Shown: positions 12,355 to 26,519, counted from the first letter of the stretch. The stretch: DNA of 64,000 nt from Chondrosia reniformis (GCA_947172415.1 OX359191.1:4092001-4156000), one strand, 5' to 3'. Numbers and translations are program-made. Notes: a model not told the origin generated them from the sequence alone.

Positions 12355-13605
12355 GTTTAATATATTAGTTATATGTAGTAGGTGCATGTACTAGTTATAT
12401 GTACTAGTTGAAAGTACTAGTTGAAAGTACTAGTTGTATATACGTACTAGTTGTATGTATGTACTAGTTGTATGTACTAGAACTAGCTATATTTACTAGT
12501 TTTAGGTACTAGTTGGGGGTATTAGTTGTATGTAGTAGGTGCATGTAGTAATTGTATGTACAGGTTCTGTGTACTAATTGTATGTATATACTAGTTGCAT
12601 GTACTAGTTGTACGTACTAGTTGTATCTACTAGTTGTATTTACTATTTGTATGTTCTATTTATATGTCTTTGCACTAGTTATATGTACTAGTTGTAGCCC
12701 TAGCTGTATGTACTAGTTGTATGTACTATTTACATTTACTAGGTATACTTGTGTGTACTAGTTATATGTTCTTGTTGCATGTACTAGTTGCATGCACTAG
12801 TTGTATGTACTAGTTTTATGTAATAATCACATGTACTAATTATATTTACTAGTTACTAATTCTATGAACTAGTTTTACCTAAGAATTTTATGTACTACTT
12901 GTATGTACTAGTTGTCTGTACTAGTTGTATGTATATACCAGTTGTATGTACTAGTTAAATCTACTAGTTTTATACGTATACTAGTTGTATGTATTATGTG
13001 CATGTACTATTCACATATACTAGTTATATGTTTATGCATTAGTTATATGTGGTAGGTGTGTGTACTTGTTATATGTAGTAGGTGTGTGTACTTGTTATAT
13101 GTAGTAGGTGTGTGTACTTGTTATATGTACTAATTGAAAGTACTAGTTGTACCTGCAAATTGTATGTACACGTTCTGTGTACTAGTTGCATGTTTATACT
13201 AGTTGTGTTTTTATTTTCGTTGTAGGTACTAGCTTTGTACTAGTTGTATGTACTAGTTGTATGTACTAGTTTTTTGAATTAGTTGTAGGTTCTGGTACAA
13301 GTTATACTAGGAACTAGGAAGGAAGTCGTTCTCTATACTACTTGTGTTGTTTGTTTGAACTAGTTTTATGTACTAATTGTATGTACTAGTTGTATGGACT
13401 AGTTGTATGTACTTGTTGGATGTACTAATACTAGTTATATTCACTAGTTGTAGGTGCTAGTTGTATGTACAAGTTGTGTGTGGTAGTTGTATGTACTAAT
13501 TTTATGTACTAGTTGGATGTACTAGTTGTATGTACTAGTTGTGTGTACTAGATATGAACAAGTTGTATGTCCAAGATATGGGCACAAGTTTTTTGTAGTA
13601 GCTAT
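12355..13605 (+). repeat. 13-bp satellite, plus orientation
   Basis: Plus-oriented array. It includes a short tandem run of a GTAGGTGTGTGTACTTGTTA-type unit, three times near 13065-13130. No gene. Confidence 0.9.
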
Positions 13606-14433
13606 CAGAGAGTACGGCAGTACTCTCTAAGTAGGGATGGCCCAAAAAAATGGATGCCGTATTCAATGTATTACGGGTTAACACTTTATAAGTAGGCAGC
13701 TAATGCGTTTTTACCTTTTTTAAACTCATAATGTGTCTTTTTTGTACGATTTAAATTGAGGGAAGCTGTTTTCAAGAGCGCATAAAGGCTTCAAGTTTGT
13801 AAATCGGTTTCAGGCCTACTTCCGGTTTTCCTCATTTTCTTCTTCTTCTTATTATTATTATTCTTCCTTTAATTTCACGCTAGTGCATAAATGCGCTTGT
13901 AGATAAATGCATTTTAGGGGCATATTGTCTAAATTTTTTAGAAACTAGGGAATAGCTACCTATCTGTCTTCAAACGATTTGTGCAAAGACGGTTTTCTGT
14001 GTCGCGTAAGGAAATTGGAACCTTTTGTCGCCATTTTCCAATTAGGAGTTCTTAGTCATCTCCTGATTGCCTTCGACTACGACGTTATATTTCGAGTTTT
14101 CGCCAAAAAAATTACAAAACTAATTTTAATAATTATATAACATTACAAAAAAGAGGGAATACAAGTAAATAAAAACATTTAAAAAATGAAATGAGAAATA
14201 GGTATGGCAGTCTATGTTTGGGCGCATCGATCCCTACTTCTAGTATATCCATGATGCGCCCAAACATAGAAGTGATGTGCATAGTTAAGTTTCAGTAAGC
14301 CACTTCTGCAATGATAGCCTTACCATATGATCACTTTCTTGTTTCGTTACTTTTTCTAGATGTGATAGATACTGTTGCAGGGACTGCCATCCCTACTTCT
14401 CATTTCATTTTTTAAATGTTTTTATTTACTTGT
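13606..14433. mobile_element. Element with a short hairpin at one end and a long palindrome at the other
   Basis: The left end is a small hairpin, AGAGAGTAC-GGC-AGTACTCTCT (13607-13628), followed by TAGGGATGG. The right end is a palindrome, arms 14161-14213 and 14382-14433, with an inner 17-bp perfect stem (14212-14228 and 14253-14269). The right arm contains CCATCCCTA, the complement of the motif beside the left hairpin. The middle is AT-rich with a TTCTTCTTCTTATTATTATT stretch. The architecture matches the element at 51344-52102 though the sequence is diverged. No coding frame. Confidence 0.7.
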
Positions 14434-17400
14434 AGACTAGTTGTGTGAACTAGTTGTACCTACTAATTTTATGTACTAGTTGTATGTACTATTTGTATGT
14501 ATATCCTAGTTTTATGTACTAGTTAAATGTACTAGTGTTATATATATACTAGTTGTATGGACTAGTTTCTAGTTGTATGTACTAGTTTTATGTACCCGTT
14601 CTATGTACTTGTTGGATGTACTTTTTATAATAACTAGGTATATGTGTATTTACTAGTTGTGTGTAGTAGGTGCATGTATTAGTTATATGTCCTAGTTGTT
14701 TGTACTAGTTGTATGTTCTAGTTCAATGTACTAGTTGTATGTACTAGTTGTATGTTCTGTTTGTGTGTACTGTTAGGATGTACTAGTTGTATGTACTAAT
14801 TGCATGTACTAGTTGTATGCACTAGTTTTTTGAAGTAGTTCTATTTTTATTTACTAGTTGTAGGTACTAGTTAAATGTAGCAGATGTGTACTATTTGTAT
14901 GTACTATTTGTATGTACTATGTGTATGTAATATTTATAAGTACCTGTTATATGTATGTAGTAGTTATATGTTTGTGAATTAGTTATATAGACTAGTTGTA
15001 TGGTCTAGCTGTATGTACTAGTTGTATGTACTATTTATAATTACAAGGTATATGTGTATTTACTAGTTATATGTAGTTGGTGGATGTTCTAGTTATATAT
15101 CCTAGTTGTTTGTCCTAGTTGTATGTACTAGTTGAATGTACTAGTTATATGTACTTGTTACTAGTTGTATGAACTAGTTGTATGTTCCAGTCGTATGTAC
15201 TAGTTGCATATACTGGTTATATGTACTAGTTAATAGATGTGTGTAGTTGTACAACCAAATTGTAAACACTAGTTGTATTTTGGCTGGTTGTTTGTATATA
15301 ATAGTTGTATGAACTAGTTAAATGCACTAGTTTTATGTACTAGTTATATGTACTATATGGATGCACTATTCATATGTTCTAGTTACATACTTATGTACTA
15401 ATTATATGTGGTAGGTGTTTACTAGTTATAGGTCCTAGTTTTATGTACTCGGTCTATGTACTAGTAGTTGCATGAACTACTTGTATGTACTATGTTTATG
15501 TACTAGTTATATATTTCTGTTTTAGTTATACCTGGTAGATGTGTGTACTAGTTATATGTACTAATTGCAAATACTATTTGTATGAACTAGTTGTATGTAC
15601 TAATTTTGATTATTAGGTAAAAGTGTATGTACCATTTATATGTCCTAGTTGTTTTTTCCTAGTTGTGTGTAGTGGTTATGTACTAGTTGAATATACAAGT
15701 TGGACGTTCTAGTATTATGTACTCATTCTGTGAGCTAGTTGTATATACTAGTTTCTAGTTGTGTGTTCTAGTTGTGTGTACTAATCTTATGTACTAGTTT
15801 TATGTACTAGTTGTATGTACTATTTATAATTTCAATTTATGTGTAGTTACTAGTTATATGCAGTAGGTGTATGTACTAATTATATGTCCTAGCTGTTTGT
15901 CGTAGTTGTATGGATTAGTTGAATGTACTAGTTGTATGGACTAGTTGAATGTACTAGTTGTATGTACTAAATAGTATGTACTAGTTGTGGGTATTATTTG
16001 TTATGTACTAGTTGTATGTACTAGTTGCATGTACTAGTTGTATGTACTAATTGTTTGTTCTATTTGTGTGTACTAGTTGTATGTACTAGTTTTGTACCAG
16101 TTGTATATACTAGTTGTTAGTATATACCAGTTATAAATAATAGCTATGCACTAGTTGTATATACAAGTTGTACTTTCTAGTATTATTTACTTGTTCTATG
16201 AACTAGTTATATGTTCAAGTTTATAGTTGTATGTACTAGTTGTATGTACTAATTGTATGCACTAGCTGTATGTACTAGTTGTATGTACTATTCATAAATA
16301 CTAGGTATATGTGTATTTACTAGTTATATGTAGTAGATGTATGTACTAGTTATATGTCCTAGTTGTTTGTCCTAGTTGTATGGACTAGTTGAATGTACTA
16401 GTAGTATGTACTAATTGTATGTGTTAGGTGTGTGTACTATTTGGTATGTAGTAGTTGTATGTACAATTTGTATGTACTAGTTATACACCAGTTGTTTGTA
16501 ATAGTTGTACGTATATACTAGTTGTTAATATTAGCTATTTACTAGATGTATATTCAAGTTGTATGTTCTATATAATATTATGTACTTGTTCTATGAACTA
16601 GTAGTATTTACTAGTTTCTAGTGATAGGTACTAGTTGTAAGTACTAGTTGTATGTTCTATGTGCATGTACCAGTTGTAGATTCTTGTACTAGTTATATAT
16701 GTACTAGGTAGGTTTAATTTGTATGTACTAGATACTTGTTGCATGTACCAGTTGTATGTACTAGTCAATAGTTGTAAAGTTTAGTTGAATGTACTATTTG
16801 TATGTACTAGTTGTATGTACAAGATGTATGCACTAGTTCTTGGTACAACTATATACTAGTTTTATGAACTAGTTGTATGTACTAGTTGTATGTACTAGTT
16901 GTATATATATACTAGTTGTATGTACTAGTTTCTAGTTGTATTTACTAGTTTCATGTACTAGTTGTATGTACTATGTGGATGCAATACTGAACTAGTTACA
17001 TTTTTATGCATTAGTAATATATAGTAGGTGGTTGTTCTAGTTATATGTCCAAGTTGTATGCACTAGTTGTATGTACTATTTGTATGTACTGTTAGGATGT
17101 ACTAGTTGTATGTACTAGTTGTATGTACTATTGCCTAATTGTATGTACTAGTTGAATGTACAAGATGTTTGAACTAGTTTTAGGTTCTAATACAAGTTAT
17201 ACTAGGTACTAGGAATGAAATAGTTCTACGAACTACTTGTTTGTTGTGTGAACTAGTTTTCTGTACTAGTTGTATGTACTATATTTATGTACTAATTATA
17301 TGTACTAGTTGCATGTACTAGTTGCATGTATCAGTTGTATTTACTAATAGTATATACTAGTTGTAGGTTCTATTCCTAATTATACCAGGAACTAGGGAGT

Positions 17401-20400
17401 TACTAGTTGTATATACTAGACACTAGTTTTATGTACTAGTTATATGTACTAGTTACTAGTTGTGTGAACTAGTTGTACCTACTAATTTTATGTACTAATT
17501 GTATGTACTCTTTGTATGTATATCCTAGTTTTATGTACTAGTAAAATGTACTAGTGTTATATATATACTAGTTGTATGGACTAGTTTCTAGTTGTGTGTA
17601 CTAGTTTTATGTACCCGTTCTATGTACTCTTTGTATGTACTATTTATAATTACTAGGTATATGTGTATGTACTAGTTGTATGTAGTAGGTGTATGTACTA
17701 GTTATATGTCCTAGTTGGTTTGTACTAGTTGTATGTTCTAGGTGATTGTACTAGTTGTATGTACTAGTTGTATGTACTATTTGTGTGTACTGTTAGGATG
17801 TACTAGTTGTGTGTACTAATTGCATGTACTAGTTGTATGCACAAGGTTTATGAAGTAGTTCTATTTTTATTTACTAGTTGTAGGTGCTAGTTATATGTAG
17901 CAAATGTTTGTACTATTTGTATCTACTATTTGTATGTACTATGTGTATGTACTATTTATAAGTACCAGTTATATGTATGTAGTAGTTATATTTGTGAACT
18001 AGTTATATATACTAGTTGTATGCACTAGCTGTATGTACAAGTTGTGTGTACTAATTATAATTACAAGGTATATGTGTATTTACTAGTTATATGTAGTTGG
18101 TGTATGTACTAGTTATACATCCTAGTTGTTTGTCCTAGTTGTATGTACTAGTTGAATGTACTAGTTATATGTACTAGTTAATAGTTGTGTGAACTAGTTG
18201 TACGACCTAATTGTAATTACTAGTTGTATGAACTAGTTGTTTGTATATAACAGTTGTATGAACTAGTTAAATGTGCTAGTGATATATACTATATGGATGC
18301 ACTATTCATATGTACTAGTTATATATTTATATACTAATTATATGTAGTAGGTGTGTACTAGTTATAGGTCCTAGTTTTTTGTACACGTTCTATGTACTAG
18401 TAGTTGATTGAACTACTTGTGTGCACTATTTATACGTACTAGTTATATTTTTCTGTATTAGTTATATGTGGTAGATTGTGTATTAGTTATAGGTACTAAT
18501 TGCAAGTACTAGTTGTATGTACTAGTTGTATGGACTAGTACTAGTTATATTTACCAGTTGTAGGTACAAGTTGCATGGACTAGTTTTATTTACTAGACCT
18601 ACTTCTATTTAGTAGTTGTAGGTACTAGCTGTATGTAAAAGTTGTATGTAATAGTTGTATGTACTAATTGTTTGTTCTATTTGTATATACTAGTTGTATG
18701 TACCAGTTATATACCAGTTGTATGTATAAGTTGTATGTATATACTAGTTATAAATAATAGCTATGCACTAGTTGTATATACAAGTTGTACGTTCTAGTAT
18801 TATGTACTCGTTCTATGAACTAGTTATATGTACTATTTTATAGTTGTATGTATTAGTTGTATGTAGTTATTGTATGAACTATTTGTATGTACTATTTATA
18901 TGTGCCAGTTATATGTGTATTTACTGGTAATATGTTTGTGTACTAGTTATATGTGCTAGTTGTGTGCACTAGCTGTATGTACTAGTTGTATGTACTATTC
19001 ATAATTACTAGTTATATATGTATTTATTAGTTATATGTAGTAGATGTATGTACTAGTTATACGTCCTAGTTGTTTGTCCTAGTTGTATGTACTAGTTGTA
19101 CGTACGCAATACTATTTGTATGTACTAGTCGAATGTAGTTGTTATTTGTACTAGTTGAATGTATAAGTAGTGGGTAATTGTTGTATGTACTAGTTATATG
19201 GACTGGTTTTATGTACTAGTTGTATGTACTAGTTGTGTGTACTAGTTATACGTACTATTGCCTAATTGTATGTACTAGTTGTATGTACTAGATGTTTGAA
19301 CTAATTTTAGGTTGTAGTACAAGTTATACTAGGTACTAGGAATGATCTAGTTCTATGAACTACTTGTTTGTTTGTGTGAACTAGTTTTCTGTATTAGTGA
19401 TATGTACTATATTTATGTTCTAATTATATGTGTATGTACTGATCATATGTACTAGTTATATGTACTAGTTGTATGTATCAGTTTTGTGTAATTGTTGTAT
19501 GTACTAGTTGTATGTACTCTTTATATGTACTAGTTATATGTACTAGTTGTATGTACTACTTGTATGTACTCGTTACATTTGTATGTACTGAGTGTATGTA
19601 CTAGTTGTTTGTACTAGTTATATATACTAGTTGTACGTACTATTTATATGTACTATATATATATGTATGTACTAGGTATATGTACTACTTCTATGTACTA
19701 GTCACATGCACTAGTTATATGTACTAGTTACTAGTTGTATAAAGTAGTTGTACCTATTAATTTTATGTACTAGTTGCATGTACTACTTGTATGTATATAC
19801 CAGTTGTATGTACTAGTTATATGTACTAATTTTTTGTATATACTAATTGTATCTACTAGTTTCTAGTTGTATTTACTACGTTTATGTGCTAGTTGTATGT
19901 ACTATGTGGATGCACTATTTATTTGAACTAGTTATATTTTTATGTAATAGTTATATGTAGTAGATGTTTGTACTAGTTATATGTACTAGTTGAAAGTACT
20001 AGTTGTATGTACTAGTTGTATGTACTAGAACTAGCTTAATTTACTAGTTTTAGGTACTAGTTGTATGTATTAAATGTATGTAGTAGTTGCATGTGCTAAT
20101 TGTGTGTACAAGTTCTGTGTACTAGTTGTATATATATACCAGTTGTATGTACTAGCTATGTACTAGTTGTATGTTCTAGTTGTATGTACTAGATACTAGT
20201 TGTATGTACTAGTTGTAGGTACTAGTTGTATGTACTAGATGTATTTACTGCTTACATTTACTAGGTATACGTGTGTGTACTAGTTATATGTAGAAGTTTT
20301 ATCTACTAGTTATATGTCCTAGTTGTATGTACTAGTCGCATGTACTAATTATATTTACTAGTTACTAATTTTATGAACTAGTTGTACCTACGAATTTTAT

Positions 20401-20445
20401 GTACTACTTGTATATATGCACTAGTTGTATATAGATACCAGTTTT
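14434..20445 (+). repeat. 13-bp satellite, plus orientation, with dispersed modules
   Basis: Six kilobases of plus-oriented satellite. Longer modules recur: one containing ATGGATGCACTATTCATATG (near 15357 and 18293), one with ACTATTTGTATGTACTAGTCG (near 19110) and one with TACAAGTTATACTAGGTACT (near 17200 and 19320). No gene is visible; the few short frames are translations of the satellite. Confidence 0.9.
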
Positions 20446-22033
20446 ATACAACTAGTAAATATAAATAGAACTAGTTCATAAAACTAGTGCATACAACTAG
20501 TACATGCAATTAGTACATAAAACTAATACATCCTAATAGTACACACAAATACTAGTACATGCAACTAGTACATTCAACTAGAACATACAACTAGTACAAA
20601 CAACTAGGACATATAACTAGTACATACACCTACTACATACAACTAGTACATAGACATATACCTAGTAATTATAAATAGTACATGCAACTAGTTCACTCAA
20701 CTAGTAACTAGTACATATAACTAGTACATGCGAATATTACATACAACTAGTACATACAACTAGAACATACAATAACTTCATAAAACAAGTATACAGCTAG
20801 CACAAACAACTAGTGCATACATCTTGTACATACAACAGGCTCATTTCTAGTACATACAACTAGTACATACAACTAGTACATGCAACTAGTACCTACAATT
20901 ATTACTAATTACAACTACCACATGCAAGTTGTACAAACATGTGGCACCAACAACTATTTAATATAACTATATAGTATTAGTACATACAACCAGTAGATAC
21001 AATTAGCACATACAACCAGAACATACAGCAAGTACATACAAATAGTACATATACCTAGTACATAAACATATAAATAATACATATAAATAGTACATACAAG
21101 TAGTACATACAATTAGTATCTAGTACATACAACTAGCCCCTCCCTAGTACCTAATATAACTAGGACTTGAACCTACAACTAGTACATACAATTAGTACAA
21201 AAACTAGTTCAAACAAACAAACAAGTAGTATATAGAATGAGTTCCTTCCTAGTTCCTAGTATAACTTGTACCAGAAGCTACAACTAGTTCAAAAAACTAG
21301 TACATACAACTAGTACATACAACTAAGATAAAGCTAGTACATACAACTAGTATAAACATACAACTAGTACACAGAATGTGTACATACAATTAGTATATAC
21401 AACTAGTACCTTCAACTAGTACATATAACAAGTACACACACCTTACTACATATAACTAATACCTAAACATATAACTAGTATATATGAATAGTACATACAC
21501 ATACTGCACACAACTAGAAACTAGTACATACAACTAGTGTATATATACAACTAGTACATACAACTAGTACATACAAGGTACAACTAGATCATAAATTTGT
21601 AAAAAGTAAATATAATTAGTGCATGCGACTAGTACATACAGCTAGTACATACAATTAGAATCTAGTACATACAACTAGCCCCTCCCTAGTACCTAGGACT
21701 TGAACCTAAAACTAGTACATACAACTAGTACATACAATTAGTAGATAAAACTAGTTCAAACAAAGAAACAAGTAGTCTAGAGAACGAGTTCCTTCCTAGT
21801 TCTTAGTATAACTTGTACCAGAACCTACAACTAGTTCAAAACACTAGTACATACAACTAGTACATACAACCAGGTACATAAAACCAGTATCAACATACAA
21901 CTGGTACACAGAATGTGTACATACAATTAGGACAAACAACTTGTACTTTCAACTAGTACATATAACAAGTACACACACCTACTACATATAACAAATACAC
22001 ACACCCACTACATATAACTAGTATATATGAATA
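20446..22033 (-). repeat. 13-bp satellite, minus orientation
   Basis: The core switches to the minus strand at about 20446. The array is interrupted by the CACTA transposon at 22034 and resumes for about 65 bp after 29402. It contains two copies of a 542-bp higher-order unit. Confidence 0.9.
21117..22033 (-). repeat. 542-bp higher-order unit, two copies
   Basis: TAGCCCCTCCCTAGTACCTA begins at 21134 and again at 21676, 542 bp apart. The segments that follow share the same order of private variants (CAAACAAG, GAGTTCCTTCCTAG, ACACAGAATGTGTAC) up to TATATATGAATA. The CACTA transposon inserted at that last motif of the second copy. Confidence 0.8.
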
Positions 22034-22309
22034 CACAAGAAATTACGTAAGGAAAGACGGTAGACCACAGAATCCGTGTTATTGAAATTTGACGTGACGA
22101 AGACGGGAAAAAATATACGGGAGAATGATGGTGCCGTATTTAATCAAAAAGAGAACGGATACCGTATTTCGCCCGCCCCTTTACTGAAATCATTAATATG
22201 CATGGGTTTATATAATTATTATATCACTTCATTGTGTAATAATGATATTATGATAGGATTTGAAGTCATTCACTCCAGCTGTCGATACGGTTGCACGTTT
22301 GTGAGAATC

Positions 22310-25300
22310 ATGAGCGATCATCTAGCAGATACACTATTGTGTTCTTCATCTTCAAGCAGCGAAATGCACGAGTCACAAGTCAATGATACGGTTTCAAGGC
22401 GAGGTAGTTCAAGCGAAGCTTTATCAGCTTGCCTTCGCTATCAATTAATGGAGACTGGTGAGATAACCATACAGAATGACTTTGAAGAATCAGAATTATT
22501 GAACAATTTTGAATATACTGAAGCTGATCATCCTGAAGAAATAAAATTTTTTTCAGACACATCCACAGAGGTATGTAACAAGGACCTGTGCAGGAGTGCT
22601 TATCATAATTATATAGTTCCCACTTTGCATGTGTTGTGGACTTTCTTTAGACATAATTTATTTTTTACAGTGTTTTTACTATTCAACCCACTTCACCTCA
22701 ATAAATTTTATACTAGGTACGCAATGACTATCTCAATAATCCAATTCACTAAAAGCTTAATTGCACTGCCATAATTCAGCCCTTAAACTACTTTCTGTAC
22801 CAGCATGATCTTCCCACGGTATATGATTTATGAATTAATGAGTAGCCTTCCTGCAATGTTCACACCGCACCTTGCTTTTACTAATGTGAACATAATCATA
22901 TGCACAATCGCATATATATATAGTTAGATAGATAGATAGATAGATAATTATGTACTCATTTGTATTGTTGTAGATTTCTCAATGTGATATCAATTTGGAA
23001 GACTTTGACTCTGATGAAGAAAGTGAAGAAATTGGTGACTTAAGGTCAGATGAGAGGATTCCACACTTGTCTGAATTCATGCACATCCTGCTGCTCTGGT
23101 CTGTGCTGAATAATATTGGAGACAATGCAATGACATCCTTGTTAAAAAGTTTAAAGTCATTGTTTGCCAAAATGGAAGCAGCTGTTTCTTCCGAAATATT
23201 TTCACAGTTTTCTGCTGCTTTTCCAACTTCTTTGGTAAATGGCTACAAATTCCTTAAGCAAAAAGAAGAATTGCAACCAAAATTATTTACTGTGTGTGAC
23301 AAATGTTACTCTGTATATGACAATGATAGCCGTAACCCACAATTAAATCAGTGTATTCATCAGGAGGCTCCTGTACATTCACAGGCTTCACGGAGAGGCA
23401 TATGTGGTAATAGCCTATTCTTTGAAGGAAGCATTTATCCTAAATTGACATTTCCATACATTTCACTATGTTCATCATTAGAGGCTATGCTTTCAAGGCC
23501 TTGTATGCTAGAATTATGCTTCTCTTGGAAGCAAAGGAAAAATGATGATGCCAATTTGTTATGTGATATACATGATGGACTGGTTTGGAAAGAATTTTCC
23601 AGTACTTTAGATGATGATGACGCCTTATGGTTGTACTTAGCCTTAAATGTAGACTGGTTCCAACCATTTAAACACACACAGTATTCTGTTGGTGCAATAT
23701 ACCTGTCGATTTTAAATCTATCCAGGGCCCTCAGATTTAAAGAGGAAAATGCTATACTTATAGGAATAATTCCAGGTCCCAAGGAGCCACCTTTAAATCC
23801 TAATTCCTTTTTACAACCATTGGCATCAGAACTAATAACATTATATGAAGGTTATGAAATTGAAGTTGGCAGTGTGTCCTTGAAGTTACATGCTGTAATA
23901 AATCTAATTGCTTGTGACATTCCCGCGACTCGGAAAGTTCTTGCTCTTCCAGGACATTCAGCTACTTTAGGATGTTCAAAATGCCTAAAATCATTTAAGG
24001 TAAATCATTTTGGAGAAAAGCCAGATTTTTCAGGATTTGACATTAGCATTTGGCCTAAACGTGATTCTTCTCTTCATAGGGAACTTGCTTATAAATACAA
24101 AGAGTTACCTAACAATTCTAGGCAGAGAGCCTTTGAAGTGGAACATGGCCTAAGGTTTTGTCAGCTGCTTGACCTACCATATTTTGATATCATCCGATAT
24201 CATGTTATTGATCCTATGCACAACCTATTTGAGGGTTCTGCCAAGTACTTCATGAAGCTACTCTTGGAAAACAACTTGATTAATATGGGTATAGTTAAAA
24301 ATGTTTCTAAAGCAATTGTTACTCCTGTGAAGATTGGCCGTTTACCAATGAAAATTGATTCCAATTACAGTGGTTTTACTGCTGATCAATGGAGGAACTG
24401 GACAATATTATACAGTCCAATAGTCCTGAAAGATTCTCTTACACCAGAACTTTATGATATTTGGATGAACTTTGTTCATGCTTGTTGCTTGTTGTGCCGA
24501 AGAGCTATCAAGAAAGATATGAATGAAGAGGCAGGGTTGAGACTGCAAGCATTTTGTGAAGGCGTGCAAAATTATTTTGGAAAACAGTCATGCACAATGA
24601 ACATGCATTTACATCTCCATCTAACATCATGTGTACTTGATTATGGCCCTCTCTATGGCTATTGGTGTTTTCCCTTTGAAAGGTATAATGGAACAATTGC
24701 TGCTTATTCGACAAATCGCAAAAGCTTTGAAAAACAACTAGCCAAAATATTTTTGAAAGGACAATTTATTCGTACAATGTCTGTACCACCAGGTTATGAC
24801 CATTTGAAGTCATATGTTAATGATGTCTTCATTGATGACTGTTCTACTGTGATCTCAGTAAGTCAGTTACATAGAATTGAAACTCTTCAAAATTATCTTT
24901 CACCCAGTCAACAATTACAGTATGCCTTGCAAGAACATGAAATTTATTTGATGCAACTGAAGCACAGTACCACATCAGTACTTAGGCTGGATGAGCAGAC
25001 TGGGCTATCTACCATGTACAAATCTCGGTATGGCCAGACTGTCCTTATTAATACCTCAAGTGCATATGCAGAGACATCGAAGAATATGGTTTATGCAGGG
25101 GAGAAGATAAAGAAAGGACAGATAGTTACAGCAAAGTGGCCTCTTGGAGACAATTCTGAAAGGATAGGTGAGGTCAGGAACATACTGAAACATAAGATAC
25201 TCTTCACCAATGAATCTAGAGAAGAGCTAGCATTGGACCACATAGCTCTTGAAATTTGGTGGTATAAATTCCACCCTCAACCAAACTATTTTGGATCTCC

Positions 25301-25475
25301 ATGCATAGTTGTAGAGAATGTGTATGACCCTGCTTTGTCTAACCACCAATACATTCCTCTACAAAGGATAATAGCAAGATGTGCATATGCAAAACTAACC
25401 ATCACTATTCCACCTTATCCTGAAGATGAAGTTATTGTTGTGAATCCTATGCCATTTAACTTCTCAGTTTTATAA
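22310..25475 (+). CDS. CACTA-type transposase (Transposase_21/TNP2-like), two exons
   Basis: Proposed exons 22310-22570 and 22974-25475, joined in phase at GAG|ATT, give about 920 residues. The intron has GTATGT at its donor and TTGTTGTAG at its acceptor, and holds a GATA microsatellite. The ATG at 22310 (MSDHLADT) is my choice; in-frame ATGs upstream are possible. Order: acidic, Ser-rich N terminus; a zinc-ribbon-like CDKC (195-198) with later QCIH and CG pairs; VDWFQPF (Asp about 314); CDIPATRK (Asp about 402) followed by GCSKC; DPMHNLFEG (Asp about 500); and GYWCFPFERYNG (Glu about 656) in the DUF4218-like part. Asp314, Asp402 or Asp500 and Glu656 are candidate catalytic residues, by inference. 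The C terminus has an all-beta look around EKIKKGQIVTAKW. The frame is open throughout, so this copy may be intact. It should cut and join the element's ends in the nucleus. Confidence 0.88.
22571..22973 (+). other. Intron of the CACTA transposase
   Basis: 403 bp from GTATGTAACA to TTGTTGTAG. Splicing joins ...TSTE to ISQCDINLEDFDSD in the same frame; without splicing the first frame ends at 22774. It contains (GATA)n at about 22925-22945. Confidence 0.75.
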
Positions 25476-25673
25476 ATAGTATTGCATACAATGCATATAT
25501 ATATTATATAGAATAATATGGACAGTTTATTATAGTCCTTTTCTTTTTAATTTCATGTTTCCCCTCACATTCATCTTAATTACCACCAGACCACAGCTGT
25601 TTTTTCATAATTATAATAATTGTATTATATAACAAGACTTCTACTGATTATAATATCAATAAGATATTAATAG

Positions 25674-26519
25674 CTAATTGTCCTCCAAGTATGAGTCAAA
25701 TTGGTGTATAGTTTTATGTAGAGAGTTCATTAGCATCATTCCGCCTCTGGTGTGTTTGGAATAAACTTTGTCTCTCCTAAATTGCCTAACTTCTGCAATT
25801 GTCTTTTCTGCTTCTGACCTCTGACTTTTTAACTCCATCTCCAATGTTTCAGCCTTCAATGAAATTGTTTTAGCAAATACCAGAGCCTCTCTTTCCCTTT
25901 GTTCTAGTTTCCTTACATGTTTTATAACATCATGCTTTTCCATGCCCCACATATTAGTCTCTAGAGACTCAGTGAATTTCAGACTTTCTGTCGGTTGTGC
26001 AATGCTAAAATACTTGCAATTCCTTTGAGAAAATGCAGTCTGTGTACCCAAATCCTCCTCAGTTGCAATAGCATCCTCTTGCATGTCCTCAATCACTTTA
26101 CAGTTCTTTCTGAGCTCCAGCATTTTTTCTTTTACTTCTTTAAGAGCTGACTCAGCCTGATTCTTAAGCCTGGTTAGGTCATTTTTCATCTTATCCCTAT
26201 CATTATCCAATTCATCACACCACTCTAAAGTCTTCCGCTGAACATAGGATTCATTCGCGGAAACTTCAGGAGAGACACTCCATGGCCAGTTTGTAAAACT
26301 TACTGTATTTGATTTAGCAGCGTTGTCAAGTTCAGAAAGATTGACTACAATCGAATTCTCGGAAAGTGGGGTAGAGCAACGGGGCGCTGGTTCTCGTTTT
26401 GGCGATTGATCGGTGACAAAAAGCTTACGACATGCTCTTTTCTTTTGACGATTTCTTTCACGCTGCTTCTTTCTTCTTTGCTTCTTCTCTTCTAATGTAT
26501 TCTCGCGGGAAAACCTCAT
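25674..26519 (-). CDS. Basic coiled-coil protein of the CACTA element
   Basis: Uninterrupted 281-codon frame starting at ATG 26517-26519. The first ~33 residues are very basic (KKQRRKKQRERNRQKKR), consistent with nuclear targeting or nucleic-acid binding. Residues from about 90 to the end are rich in Glu, Lys, Leu and Arg with heptad-like spacing, so at least two coiled-coil stretches are likely (about 95-150 and 195-250). No catalytic motif is seen. It converges on the transposase gene (198 bp between stops) and diverges from the gene at 26699. I infer an accessory DNA-binding or oligomerising protein of the transposon, comparable in role to the second protein of plant CACTA elements, but no sequence homology to those is claimed. 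Confidence 0.7.
   Translation of the reverse strand: MRFSRENTLEEKKQRRKKQRERNRQKKRACRKLFVTDQSPKREPAPRCSTPLSENSIVVNLSELDNAAKSNTVSFTNWPWSVSPEVSANESYVQRKTLEWCDELDNDRDKMKNDLTRLKNQAESALKEVKEKMLELRKNCKVIEDMQEDAIATEEDLGTQTAFSQRNCKYFSIAQPTESLKFTESLETNMWGMEKHDVIKHVRKLEQREREALVFAKTISLKAETLEMELKSQRSEAEKTIAEVRQFRRDKVYSKHTRGGMMLMNSLHKTIHQFDSYLEDN

Noticed and set aside
22380..24714. Minus-strand frames of 60-115 codons within the transposase
   Set aside because: Antisense shadows of the CACTA transposase exons.
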